This document shows, in pieces, positions 24,601-35,798 of a stretch of DNA of 64,000 bases. The first letter of the stretch is position 1. Each line of letters begins with the position of its first letter. This stretch comes from Catenaria anguillulae PL171 (Eukaryota; Blastocladiomycota; Blastocladiomycetes; Blastocladiales; Catenariaceae). The notes below the pieces were generated by a model that saw only the letters and a program-made list of their open reading frames with translations, had not been told where the DNA came from and searched no databases. A program made the translations under genes and the position numbers. The stretch lies in NCBI GenBank assembly GCA_002102555.1, contig MCFL01000002.1, forward strand, positions 868,001 through 932,000. Direction: 5' to 3'.

Positions 24601-27600
24601 CACCAAGTTCATCATTTGCATGGTCAAGACCAAACTCTCGACACCTTCTGCGCGCGCCTCGATCGCCTCGTGCATTCTCTTGAAGGCCAAATGGAGCGAG
24701 TGCAACGACACCCTGGCCTCTTGCACTTCGGCGGCGGCGGCGGCGTCCTTGCCCTTGCCCCGCCGACGTTCCTTGTCCTCGGCTGCCTGCTGTGCGGCAA
24801 ATGCCTCGAGCTGCCTCAATCTGGTCCTGACCTTATCCAACCCGGCCATGATCCGCTGCCTGCCCTCCATCTGCTCGGGCCCCAACTCCTCACCAATCCC
24901 GCCCGCAGCCTCGGGATTATTGATCTGCTTAATCAACTCCTGAATCTCTGCCACCTTGGCGCGCGTCCGATCCACCGCGTCCTTGACAACAAGCGCACGA
25001 CTCAGAGCTGAATCCACATCGGCTTGCCACTCCTTGACTGCCTTGCTTGCCTCCTTGACATCTGCCGCCCGGTCCTCCCATGCATCCATGACAGCGACAT
25101 GGTCCTTGATGCGCAGGCCGATTTCCGGCGCTTGGCGCGCAACAGGTCGAGCGTGCCGGCCATGTTGGTGCACATCTCGGTGACGCTGGCGAGCCCCGAT
25201 GCAGACGCGGATTTGGACGGGGTGAATGTTGGAATTTGCAGGACGCGCGGGGTGCCACGCACTGACGTCGAGGACGTGGATGGACGAGCGGGCGTTGTCG
25301 GCGCACGGCCCGAAGACTCGCTGTCGGCGTCTTCGGACTGGATCTTGAATCGCTGAACGAGGCGCGGGCGCGTTTGTGGAGCGGCCGGCGCGGCGGGAGG
25401 TGGCGGGGTTGCTTGTTCTTGTTCCGATTCCTCGGATTCAGACTCGGACTCGGATTCGTACCCATCTTGCTCTTCGTCTTGCTGGTCGTCATCGTCGGCT
25501 GGCTGATCCTCGTCTTTGGCACTCGACACCTGCTGTTCTTCAGCCTTGCGCTTACTACCCGCCTCGAACTTTGGCGGGGAAACGGTTGGTGGCGCAAACC
25601 CAAATGCACCTGGCGCGGGTTCGGCTTTTGCGGGCGGCGCCGGCGGGTGCTGCGCGGCCGGCTTGGGAGCAAACAAATTGGCTGCATTAGGACTCGCTGC
25701 ACCAAACCCAAACGCCGGCTTTTCTCCTGCCACCAATGCAGGCGAAGCACCGCCAAACGCAAACGGCTTTGTGTCTGCAGACTTGCTCCCTGCGGCGGCA
25801 CCCGTTGCTGCGGCCGCGGCAGCCAATGACGGCGCCCCCGATCCAAACGAAAACGGCTTGCTTGGCTTGTCATCACTTGCCTTGGCCGCTCCAAACGCGC
25901 CAAACCCAGACGTGGTTGCACCGGCAGCACCGGAAAAGGCGGAAAACGGCTTGGTCGTTGTTGCCGCGCCAGCGCCAAACAGCGGTTTACCCGGTTCAGG
26001 AGCCTTTACGGACGACGACGTGAATGCAAACGGCGAGGGTGTTGGTGGAGAAGCAGGTGCCAATGTCGAGCTTGCGGATGCAATCTTGACGGGCTTGTCC
26101 GCTGGCACAGGTGGGGGCGGGGGCGGCCCCGCGGCCTTTGCCTGTCCCGCCAACTTGTCCAAATCCTCGACCGTCTTGACGACAGGCTCGACCATGCCCT
26201 CATACGCCTTGCGCTGCCTGGCGCTTTCCATTTCATACACATGCCACCCAACCACCTCGCCAATGTCCGTCATGATCCACACAATGGGCGCCGCGGGCAC
26301 GCGCCGGGGATCGTCGGGCGTCAACGGCGGCAACGTGTCGTGCGAGGTCAAGTCGAGAGCCATGCCCACGGGCACGTGCTCGAGATCGTCGTCGTTGGGC
26401 AGCACGGCGCGCGTGTTTTCGTTCAAGAGCACAGCGCAGAATTGTGGCGCGGCGTTGGGGTCGTGGTCGTCTGGGTCGGCGGCGGTGCACAGCGTGTGAG
26501 TTTCGAGCGACGAGGTGGATGCGACCAGCGTCAGATTAGGGGCGCCGGGATAGTGTGGGACTGGGCGGATGTAGGTGTGTGGGGCTTTGTTTGAGATGTT
26601 GGCGGGAAAGGGAGGCGTGGGTTCAGAGACGACATAGGAATTGGATTTCTGCAGATGTGCCCGAGTGAGTTAGCCAAATCGTCGACCCATTTGATAGGGC
26701 AAGAGAATGGACGTACCCAGTTGAGCACGGCCGTGCAAAACATGCGGTCGTCGTCGCTCGTGACACTCAACACGGCAATGGCCAAGGGATCCGTCCACAC
26801 GAGCCCGGCCACGTGGCATCCCGCATCTTCGAACGGGTCGTAGTCTGCGAGCGGTGGGCACGGCGGGTGCGTGCCAGCAACTTTGCCCGACAGTGGGTCG
26901 ATGCGGGTAAGTGCACGGTCGGCCGTGGCATACACGAGCTGTTTGCCCTTTGGACTCCATGCTGCTGCTGTGATGGCTTGCCCCTGGATGGAGCGCAAGA
27001 CGGCGCCTTGCCGTGGCTGCCGTTGGCGGCAAGGTTGAGAATGTGAAGCGTGCCAGACTCGGTGAGGGCCAGGAGGAGGTGAAGAGAGGTATCCGACGTT
27101 GGGTTTGGGTTTGGGTAGAGGTGCGTGATTGTGCCATTGTCAGATGACGCCGTGGAAAGGGTTGTGCGGAAGAGCTCATGAGCCGACTAATGATGGCAAC
27201 GATGGTTAACATAGCCAAAACAAAACACGGGTGGATGGATGGATTAATAATGAGACGTACGCCAGACTCCAGAGAAGCAGCATCCAAAGCCACGACCGTG
27301 GTGGCAGTGGCCACCAAAATGTCTCCCGTGCTGGCCAGTGCCAAGTGATGAATGTTGGTCAAAGGCAACTTGACGGACCGCGTGGCCTTGGTCAAGATGG
27401 CGGACGCTTGGTCGTGCGATCTGCGGCATAGGCCAGGCGCAGGGACGCCGTGGGCGCAAACTGGAGCGTGTCGAGAGTGGGAGTGATCCAGGCAGCAATA
27501 CCGAGCGTGTTGGCCACGAGAAAAAGGTCTGCGTGGTGGGCCAGCGAGTCGGGGTAGGGCTGGCGCGAGAGGCGGATGCGGTCGAGGTCCTTTGCGCCGA

Positions 27601-27658
27601 GGCGGCGCAGTTCGACATTGTCGATGCTGACCTCTTGTTTCTCGGAAGCGGTGGCCAT
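21615..27658 (-). CDS. Composite FG nucleoporin: Nup214-like propeller, FG repeats, coiled coil, RanBP2-type zinc fingers
   Basis: The N-terminus (ATG at 27658, exons 27658-27261, 27186-26717 and 26648 onward) resembles the beta-propeller of Nup214/Nup159 (HHLALASTGDILVATATT; ITAAAWSPKGKQLVYAT; SNSYVVSEPTPPFP). FG repeats follow (FSFGSG, GFGAFG, FAFGGA), then a Glu-rich stretch, then a coiled coil (about 24600-25130). Next come at least four and probably five RanBP2/Nup153-type zinc fingers: WRCSQCKVRNARLAVQCATC, WVCDTCMVNNP...KCTSC, two WTCDSCMVPNK units and a decayed-looking CDSCLVHKEEAIRCASC. The C-terminus is again FG-rich. One unbroken frame joins the propeller's end to the first FG block and another joins the coiled coil to the first zinc fingers, so the parts belong to one protein. 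At least ten one-base breaks occur (for example 27420, 27005, 25160, 23930, 23700, 23540, 23430). It should sit at the cytoplasmic or nuclear face of the pore. Confidence 0.75.
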
Positions 27659-28033
27659 GTTGGTTACAAGTCGGTACCAGTCAATCGATCAATCAGGCCG
27701 TGGCAATCGTTGGTTGTATGAACGTGTGCGAGTCACTTGTGCATAGAGTCGGGTCTGCGGGTAGTTGGATAGCCAACGGTGTGCAGAGTCGAGTGCGTCG
27801 AGTCTTTGCAATTGGAGCCTACCTACATAGCCTATTCAATACTTGCGCATGGCAATTCAACCGCAATTCATTGAATGACTGTCATGGATGGAAATTGACA
27901 TTGCGTGCAAATAAGTGCAAGTGGCTCTCCGATCGCCCTTTTGCGCTCGCAAGTCGCCAAGTCGCAAGTCGCGACAAAAAAGTGGTCGACTGACACGATT
28001 GAAATAACTCAACGCAGCATCAATAAATAGTAT
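27659..28033. promoter_or_regulatory. Bidirectional promoter, nucleoporin and VPS45
   Basis: This 375-bp segment separates two divergently transcribed genes. AATAAATAGTATATG at 28022-28036 is AT-rich and TATA-like but sits very near the VPS45 start, so it may mark an upstream limit on which ATG is used rather than a classical TATA box. Confidence 0.4.
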
Positions 28034-28060
28034 ATGTATTTAAGCATGAGCAATATCAAC

Positions 28061-29947
28061 ATGAACGTCATTGCGGCCGCACAGGCCTACATCCAAAAGA
28101 TGATCGACTCTGCCCCCGACGCCATGAAGGTGCTGTTGCTCGACGCGCACACCACGCCCTACCTGTCCGCCGTCTCGACACAGTCCGCCCTGCTGGCACA
28201 CCAGGTCTACCTCGTCGACCGCATCGACTCGGCTTTGGCTCCAAAAAAGCAAGAAAAGCTCGGCCACCTCAAGTGCATTGTTTTTGTGCGACCCACGCCC
28301 GACTCGCTCGCACACCTCATGGCCGAACTGCGCGCGCCACGCTTTGGCGAGTACCACCTCTACTTTTCCAACGTCCTGCGCAAACTCGCCCTCGAAAAGC
28401 TTGCCGAAGCAGACCAGTTTGAACTCGTCCGCGACGTGACTGAACTGTTTCTCGACTACCTGGCCATCAACCCAGACCTCTACTCGCTCGACCTACCGCC
28501 CGCAGCCTGGCCAGTATACCAGGGCACACTCAACGAATGGAACCCAAACACGCTGCAACGCACCGTTGACGGCATTCTCTCCGTGTGCCTGGCCATGAAA
28601 AAACGGCCAATTGTTCGGTACGCGTGCAACTCGCCGCTGGCAAAACGCCTCGCCCACGAAATCGGATTTGCCACGGGCTCGTCGGGCGAACCTGGTCTCT
28701 TTGACTCGCGCTCCCAGGGACTCGCGCCCGCCACGTTGCTCTTGATCGATCGGCGGTCCGACCCGACCACGCCACTGCTCGCGCAATGGACATATCAGGC
28801 CATGGTCCACGAACTCATTGGTATCGAGCACGGCCTCGTCGACCTGTCGCACGTCCCCGACATCAAGGACGATCTCAAGCAAATTGTGTTGGGCGCCCGC
28901 GACGACGCGTTTTTCGCCGCGCAAATGAACGCCAATTTCGGCGACCTCGGGTTTGCCATCAAAAAATACTTGGACGAGTACCAACAACGCACAGCGTCGC
29001 ATGCGACGCTCGAGTCGATTGCCGACATGAAAAAGTTTGTGGATGCGTACCCAGAGGTGCGCAAGCTCGCAGGCAACGTGTCCAAGCACGTGGCGCTCAC
29101 GGGCGAGCTGTCGCGCGTGGTCGATGCCTACAAGTTGCTGGGCGTCAGCGAGGCCGAGCAGAATGTTGCGTGTGACCCGAGGGACCAAACGGAAGCCGTG
29201 TGGGCCGTGCTTCGGGACGAGGGCGTGCCAGACGAGTGTAAGTTGAAGCTCGTCATCTTGTTTGCCCTGCGCGATCCGCGCGCGGCGCAGTTGCCGGCCA
29301 TGGTCCAGCACTTGCAAGCATTGGGCGGCGTGGGCGCTGCCAAGGTCGCGCTGGTCCAGCACTTGGTCAAGTTTGCGTTGCCTGATCCATTGAGCGCTGC
29401 GGGAGGCAGCGGTGGAGCAGGCGGGGCGGGGTCCATGTCGACGGCGTCAGTTGCGTCGGGCGAAATGCTGCTGGACCGGACACGGCAGCTCGGCAAGTCT
29501 GTGTTTCGCGGGCTCAAGGGCGTCGAGAATGTGTACACGCAGCACGTCCCCAAACTGCACAACGTGTTGGAGTTGCTCATCAAGGGAAAACTCAAAGAGT
29601 CTGCGTTTCCATACGTCGATGGGCAGCAGCAGGCTGGGCGGCGTTGGCCAGCGGCGGTGGAAGCGATTTGAGTGGTGGTGCAGGTGGCAGCCGGGTCAAT
29701 GATGTGATTGTGTTTGTGATTGGCGGGACAACGTATGAGGAGGCCAGGTTTGTGAATCAGTTGGCCAGTGCCACAAATGGATTGCGGATCGTCTTGGGCG
29801 GGCATACTGTCCACAACAGTCAAAGGTACGTCGTCACTTCTCATCAATGTGAGGAGCCGGCTCCCACGGTGCTAACCTTTCATGGCGGTCGATAACAGCT
29901 TTCTCAAACAAGTTCACGACACTTTTGCGTATTCAGTCACTTCTTGA
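28061..29947 (+). CDS. VPS45: Vacuolar protein sorting-associated protein 45 (Sec1/Munc18 family)
   Basis: This SM protein binds the Tlg2/syntaxin-16 SNARE and promotes fusion at the TGN and endosome. The start MNVIAAAQAYIQKMI at 28061 lines up with the family's usual N-terminus; a further in-frame ATG lies at 28034. Recognised blocks are KVLLLDAHTTPYLS, GEYHLYFSN, LLLIDRRSDPTTPLLAQWTY, LVDLSHVPDIKDDLK and the closing VIVFVIGGTTYEEA...LGGHTVHNSQSFL. Exon 1 ends at 29825; a 73-bp intron leads to exon 2 at 29899-29947. A single break near 29640, equal to one missing base, separates the long 5' frame from the conserved C-terminal block; with it the sum is 1815 bp, 604 residues, which is normal for VPS45. 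A Gly/Ser-rich insert lies before the break. Confidence 0.93.
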
Positions 29948-30049
29948 CCTGTTTCTCGGGCAACCTATTCCCTACATATGCTGTCAAAGTCACTACAATG
30001 CATTCATCTATACCAATGGTTTTGCTTTTGGCTGCTAAAAATCACACAG

Positions 30050-31064
30050 TCACACCAGGTGCTCGCCCAGCACCTTTGCAATCTCTTGCCAGCTACTCGC
30101 CGAGTACACGACCGGTCCTTGCTCTTCCGACCTCAATCCCACCCCGCCAAACTGGCTCAACGGGACCACCCTGACGCCGGCCCGCTCCAACACCCGCATC
30201 AACGACGGCTTGGGCACCCCGTTGCCGGCGGCACAACCAGCACGCCGACCTGTGCCCAAACCATGGCCAGTAGATCGTGCAGCGAGTCACCAATGTACGC
30301 CGTCCTTGCATTCGCACCTCCCGCTTGTGCGGCTGCATACAGGTTGATCTTGTCGACGCCTGTGACCACCTTGCCATCGAGCTTGCCGGCCACAATGTCG
30401 GTTGACACAATGTCGGCCATGGGCACGGCACCGGCAAGTGCGCCGTGAATAAATGCCTTTGACCAGTTGACACTGCACACCTTGACACTGTGCTTGCGCG
30501 CCTTGAGGGATTGCAAGGCATGGAGCGCGCCCGGTTGCAGCTCGACCTGGGACTTGCCCACCAGTTGCAGCTGTTCGCTGGTCGTCCTCGAAAAGATGCC
30601 AACGAGATTGATGCGTTCAATGGACCGGAACTCGGCCACCATCGACTTTTGAATCTCGGCTTGAATCACACTGATGGCTGCTTGCTTGGATGGAGCAATC
30701 GGCACTTGGGCATGCACTGCCCACCGGTCTTTGGGTGCCATTGTTGGCAACTGGGCGTCCAGCCCGAACGAGTCCCGATGCAGAGGTTTGCCGGCAACAC
30801 CGCATCGTAATCGCGCAAATAGGCCCCGACAACTTGTTCCCAGTCCCAGTGCTCGGTAGACCCGCCTAGGGTGGCAATGGTGTCGTTGACTGTAAGCGTT
30901 TGGTCAAAGTCGATCCAGATGTGCCAGGGAACGGGCCCTAGCGGCGGCGGGTTGGGCGGGTGTGTCCCGGTTGAGCGGCCACAGGTGTCTGGTTGGGCCA
31001 TATGCTTGGGGTGGGCGGCGGCAGAGATGATGAGGAGAGCCAAGACGAGGATAAAAGCTTTCAT
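30050..31064 (-). CDS. Secreted HAD-superfamily phosphatase
   Basis: The start at 31064 opens a signal peptide (FILVLALLIISAAAHP). All HAD motifs are visible: nucleophile motif DFDQTLT, motif II Ser in KVCSVNWSKAF, Lys in TGVDKINL and the acidic motif YIGDSLHDLLAM. The nearest type I can name is the phosphoserine-phosphatase-like group of small-molecule phosphatases found in fungi; the substrate is unknown. Two one-base breaks, near 30770 and at the GGGG of about 30230, interrupt the frame; adding one base at each gives 1017 bp, 338 residues, without introns. The predicted N-terminal signal is unusual for this group, which is often cytosolic, so either the enzyme is exported or the short hydrophobic start anchors it. 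It converges with VPS45, leaving only about 100 bp between stops. Confidence 0.75.
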
Positions 31065-31338
31065 GATTTTGAGTTGGCGATCAAGTGCGGAAAGAGAGTA
31101 GGAGAGTGCATGGGGAGTGGAGCTAAAGATCAACATAGATTGCCGTCCTTCCATATTCGCCAGAGTGATGCTCTTCAGTCCACAGTCAGGGAGGGCTGCG
31201 GGCTTGCTACATTGACACAAGAAACAGAAAAGTACAACCAGCAAGCAAGTAATGATATGTAGTATCAAACGAAAAAATGTCGGAAAAAAAAAACACAAGA
31301 CTAACAAAACAGCTACCACACGATCCTCGAAAATCGAC

Positions 31339-31903
31339 TTAGGCTTCATTGACGGCCACCTCCGTGACCCTCAAGCTCGTCAAATGCATGCGATGGCCAT
31401 ACGTCCGCTTGTACCCCTTGCGCCTCTTTTCCTTGACCGTGGTGCGTTTGGCCGACAACCAGTGCTCGACCACAACAGCCTTGACTTGCGCCACGTTGGG
31501 CGACACATAGGGCGCACCCCGCAACGAGATTTCCTTGGATCCGATTTCGCGCACCTTGTCGAGGGCGAGCTCGGCACCCAGCGGTACGTCCTTGAGGCGA
31601 GGCACCGTCAGCAGGTCGCCCTTGGTCAGGTGGAAGGGTCGGCCCTTGAGTTCAAGCAGGGCGTAGTAAGGACCGCCAGAGGTGGCGAGGCGGTGCAGGT
31701 AAGCAGACGCCGGGGACGGGGTCGAGGTGGCACCAACGTTTGGGTTGGTTGGTGAAGGAGGAGTTGAGGCAGAGTCGGGTGTTGTTGGGCTGGAAGAGGC
31801 AGCGTCCACGGCGGCGGCTGTGGCAAGCAGCGGGAGGCAAGCGGAGTGACGGCGGCGTGCAAGGCCGGGCCAGCATGAAAGTGGAGGCAAAGTGCCGCAA
31901 CAT
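31339..31903 (-). CDS. Mitochondrial large-subunit ribosomal protein bL21m
   Basis: The C-terminal 110 residues match bL21: YALLELKGRPFHLTKGDLL, VREIGSKEISLRG, VEHWLSAKRTTVKEKRRK and YKRTYGHRMHLTSLRVTEV. It binds 23S-type rRNA in the mitochondrial large subunit. The ATG at 31903 gives MLRHFASTFMLARP, an arginine-rich amphipathic leader typical of mitochondrial import, but in another frame from the body; the body frame alone opens upstream at 31944 with a less convincing N-terminus. The shift between them needs two lost bases or one gained base somewhere in about 31730-31860. A Ser/Thr/Pro-rich linker joins leader and domain. Confidence 0.88.
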
Positions 31904-32441
31904 GATGATGGTTTTGGAGTTGGATTGGAGTTGATCCAGGTCACTTGTCGGATGGATGGTCCCTGCGGGCTGCCCAGTGTTGTCAGAAATGTTGAGTAAT
32001 CAATTCAGGCGCAAGAATGCTCGAGATTGATTTCATTGAATCCATTGAGCATGTCATTCATTCACATGTGCATCACATCAATGCAACGCATTTACGAGGT
32101 TTACGAGGTTGAGGCCGTTGGTGGTCGAGTCGGATCGGAGGGTCAAGGTCTTCTGTCGTCCTTCCATGGACCTTCTGTCGTCAGTCGGCCACGAGTGAGA
32201 CACTTTGGCCACAAATGAAGAAGTAGGCGGAGTGACGAGCGATGCTTGGTGCTAAACCACGAAATAAGCACTGGGAAGATTTTATTGAGGTGAGACCAAT
32301 GGAATCATAAATCAAAGTGAGTCATGAACAGTTGGATTCCCATTCAAAAGCACTGCGCCACCCACTCGCCCGCTCACTGCAGCTCGCATCCATTCGCGTG
32401 CTGACCGTCCTCACGAACCTGCCCACTCAACGTGCAATTGA
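31904..32441. other. Divergent intergenic region
   Basis: No gene is seen. The region should hold the promoters of bL21m (-) and of the NmrA-like gene (+). Confidence 0.4.
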
Positions 32442-34637
32442 ATGTCAAGTCACACATTGAAAATGTCTTTCAACCACATCCACCATACATACCCACACCC
32501 AAGCCCGACCCCGGGCACCGCCCAGGCTTACCTCATCCCGCCCATGGACATGGACGCCGACCAGCCCGCAGTCGATACCATGCCCATCAACGACTTTACC
32601 ATCTTCCCTGTTGCCTCCATCCCGCCCGGCATCCACCTCGCCCGTTCAGGTCTCCACGCGATGAAATCAAACGCGACAACAAGCAAACGCGTTGTGATTG
32701 CCGACGCTCAATCGCAACTTGCCGTTCACGCCGTCCGTGGCCTGCTCAAGAACGCGGATCAAGACGATTCCAACGATGAAGGTGACGAGTCGATTCAAGT
32801 GTATGCCATGGTCCAAGATGGAGTCGCCCGAGGCGCGGGAAATCAAGGCTCTGGGTATACATGCATCCATTCCAAACTGTGCTCTTCCTCAACCACAGCT
32901 CATAGACTTGTGTACGAATACTTGTGATTGGCAGGCGCCACGGTGCTCCAATACGACCCGACCTCGTCCTCGTCGATCCGTTCCGCCCTTGGCCAATCTG
33001 GCTCGTCGACCCTGCTGCTCATTCCCCCTCAAGTCGACGACACGGTCATACGCACCTCGTTCATCCTCACGGAAGCCCGCCACTCGATCAAGTCGATTCT
33101 CATGTTTTCCACATTGGCACGACCATGCCTGGACTTACCGCCGAGGACGACATTGACCCACAACAAGTGGGTGATCAGGCGCGCGGATCCACGCACCCGT
33201 CGGCATTGCTGCTGCTCAAGGAGGCGGAGGAACTTGTCATGCACGTCGAGGGTGGCATCGAGTTTGTCGTGCTGAGGGCCGGGTTCCCATTGCAGCACTT
33301 TTTCTTGTTGTCGGCCTTGATTCAGAACCGTGGAAGCGTACGTTCCCTCTCTCCGACTGTAATACTTCTTCCGTTCGTACCTCCCCACGCGTCGTCTCAC
33401 TTTCATCTTGTCTTTTGCTACATATAGATCCCATTCACCTCGGAAACCGCGCACATGGCGCCCATTTCGCTCGCCGACCTTGGCCGCGCCACATCCATCC
33501 TCATCCACCACACACTTGGCTCTGGCTCGCTGCCCGACGACTTCAAGAACAAGACGGTGCTACTCACGGGCCCCGAACCGCTCTCTGGCCCCATGATTGT
33601 TACGGCCGCCAACGAGCGTCTCCCACACCCGCTCACGTTTGCCAAAGTGGCATCCGGACATGCGGTCGTTTTTGCTCCAGACGCACGCGTCCGGTTTGAG
33701 CTGTCCTGGCCATGGGCTGGTGGCGCCTGTTTATGGATGGCAAGCTTGACAAGGCCACAGGCGACTTGAGCGATATCTTGGGCGGGCCAGAACGCGTGAC
33801 AAAGATTCGCGAGTTTTTCGAAAAGCATGTGGACCGGTTCTTGCCAGCGGATGGAGAGAGGTTTGGTGGAGCAAAGTATGTACATGACACATACGACGAG
33901 TGGGATGAGGTGTCGAGTCGTGGGTCGTCATTGGCTGAAGGGTACTCGCCGCCGCGCAAGCTCGTGTCGATGGTTGTGCGGGATGCTGCAAAGCAACATG
34001 ATCGCCAAGCTTGTCGACAACAAGAGTCGTCGATTGCTGTACAGTGCATTTCGGATACGCACCACACGTACTTTGCCTCCGCTCGCAAACCGTCCATGAC
34101 AACCAAAGTCATCGGCGAAACTCGCCGCTCGCGCTCCGCTCACCTTCGTCGGCGGTAATCGACCCGTTTGTGTCACAAGTCGCGCACATTGTCGCCACCT
34201 TCCACGCCGACCTGGCCCCTCCATGCAAGCAACGACCGAACATCTGCTTGCCCTGCACGCCTCGATGCCGCTCGAGGTTTCGTCGGCGCAAGGCTCGCCA
34301 GGTCCAGGCCTTGATTGATCGGCTCGGGTTTGTCAAAGAAGTGGTGGATGCGTGTGCGCGGGACGCGCGCAAGGTTGGGGAAGCGGCGCACGTGACGCCG
34401 TTGTCACGGGCAAGGAACCGCGGGTGGGCATGGTGGCAAAGGTGGTTGGGGATGTGCAGGCGGCTCATGGGGACCATTTGCGAGACGTGTTTGAAACCGA
34501 CGCGGTTGATCAGGAAGGTGGTTGGAGATACCGAGCAGCATGTCACGATGGGCGCGACGTCCGTCGGCGCGGCCGCTGAGCAGCATCAGGACGAGGAGGA
34601 GGCGGTCGTGAGCAAGGTTGGTGGTTTGCCAAGGTGA
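32442..34637 (+). CDS. NmrA-like NAD(P)-binding protein with extra C-terminal region
   Basis: The fold is suggested by the order KRVVIADAQSQLAVHAVRGL, EIKALGATVLQYDPTS, LLLIPP, a Lys/Glu helix EAEELVMHVEG, FVVLRAGF and MAPISLADLGRATSILI, which follows NmrA-type redox-sensing short-chain dehydrogenase relatives. The nucleotide-binding loop, normally GATGxxG, reads ADAQSQLA, so cofactor binding may be lost. Introns are 32855-32934 (phase 1) and 33338-33427 (phase 0). Frame changes at about 33110, 33710 and 34130 have the one-lost-base polarity; an earlier one near 32815 has the opposite sense. After IREFFEKHVDRFLPA, the usual end of the family, coding seems to continue for about 200 residues of unknown, partly basic sequence (GFVKEVVDACARDARKVG) to a stop at 34637. 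That tail is the least certain part. Confidence 0.6.
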
Positions 34638-35189
34638 TACACCATGTGGCCGGGGAACAGGATGCAGGCAAAGTCGAGCCGACACAGCAAGGGCCGTGCG
34701 TGATTCAGTGAGTGTTGAATGTCATTTCAGTCGTTAGCTCTCATTGAGTTGGACTTGTACATATTCGATATCCTCCAGGACTTGGATTTCGTCGTTTTTC
34801 ATGTGCTTGATTTCGGCGTGGCCGGTTGCGCATCAAGATATTTGTATCATGCCGTTTTTTCATCCTTGCCTTTGATTCACCACTAGTCCTTCTTTGTTTG
34901 ATGATGAATGTACGATTGGAATGCAAACATCCTCTTCACTTTCAAATCGATCTCATCCCCAATGTGGCTTCGAGTGAGACATTTCACAGACAGACACGCG
35001 AGGTGTGAGATCACATGCTCACAGATGCACATTTGCGCCACACTGCACCGGAAGGGAAGCCAATCATGTCATGGGATACAGCTAACCATCATGGAGCCGA
35101 CATACTGTTCCAGTGCATAAATCCATGATCCTCGACCCATCAATGCATACCGGCACCATTAAAAGCCCCTCGCAGTCCCACCGCCCAAA
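34638..35189. other. Intergenic region upstream of EIF1AD
   Basis: No gene is seen. The stretch is somewhat AT-richer than its flanks around 34750-34930. Confidence 0.4.
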
Positions 35190-35798
35190 ATGATGCAACG
35201 GAAAAAACACGCGGTCCGAAACTACCTTGCAGAAGACCCAACACCCCAACCGGGCCAAATCATTGCCCGCGTGCTCGTCCCGCGCGGCAACCACTTGCAC
35301 GAGGTCAAGTTTCCAGACGGCACCGTGACGCTCGCCGAGCTGCCCACAAAGTTCCGCAGCATTATCTGGGTCAAACGCGGTTCGTGGTCCCCATTCATTT
35401 CACTCGCACATTTTGTTGGGCTGAAAGTCCTAATTGTGTTGCACTTGCATGTGGGTGATAGATTCATACGTATTATCGACCCGTTCCCCGTTGACGCCGA
35501 GTCGGGCAAGCCAAAGGGCAAGATTGGCGGCGAAATCGTGTACGTGCTGTTCCAGGAACACATCAACACGTTGCGCAAGGCCGGCAAGTGGCCGGCCGTG
35601 TGGGATGAGGAGTATCCGAGTGAATCGGCATCGGCTGCACAGGCAGAGGACGAAGAGGATGCAGAGGTGGAAGACGAGGATCGAGATGAGTTTGGGGACG
35701 ACAGCGATTCGAGTATCTTTCGGAATCCCAACAAGTCGATGCGGGCAGTGGATAGTAGTAGCGAGGAGGAGGATGACTCGGAAGATGAGCTTTCATGA
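35190..35798 (+). CDS. EIF1AD: EIF1AD-like S1-fold protein
   Basis: Exons 35190-35383 and 35462-35798 sum to 531 bp, 176 residues. The S1-like (eIF1A) fold is shown by the start RKKHAVRNYLAEDP, then GNHLHEVKFPDG, LPTKFRSIIWVKRG and, across the intron, SFIRIIDPFPVD, IVYVLFQEHINTL and KAGKWPAVW. This order matches EIF1AD, a small protein related to eIF1A with a reported role in ribosomal small-subunit maturation. The last 50 residues are acidic and Ser-rich (EEDAEVEDEDRDEFGDD), as in the family. The 78-bp intron (GTGGTC...TAG, phase 2) is a multiple of three without an in-frame stop, so an unspliced message would insert 26 residues inside the S1 fold. I chose splicing because it brings KRGS next to FIRIIDP as in homologs. 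Confidence 0.88.
   Translation: MMQRKKHAVRNYLAEDPTPQPGQIIARVLVPRGNHLHEVKFPDGTVTLAELPTKFRSIIWVKRGSWSPFISLAHFVGLKVLIVLHLHVGDRFIRIIDPFPVDAESGKPKGKIGGEIVYVLFQEHINTLRKAGKWPAVWDEEYPSESASAAQAEDEEDAEVEDEDRDEFGDDSDSSIFRNPNKSMRAVDSSSEEEDDSEDELS
35384..35461 (+). other. Stop-free 3n intron in EIF1AD
   Basis: This 78-bp intron contains no in-frame stop. Reading through adds a hydrophobic segment (FVGLKVLIVLHLHV) in the middle of the S1 domain. Confidence 0.7.

Noticed and set aside
28493-29362. 289-residue open frame antisense to VPS45
   Set aside because: It mirrors the codon structure of the strongly supported VPS45 frame and has no domain or signal of its own.
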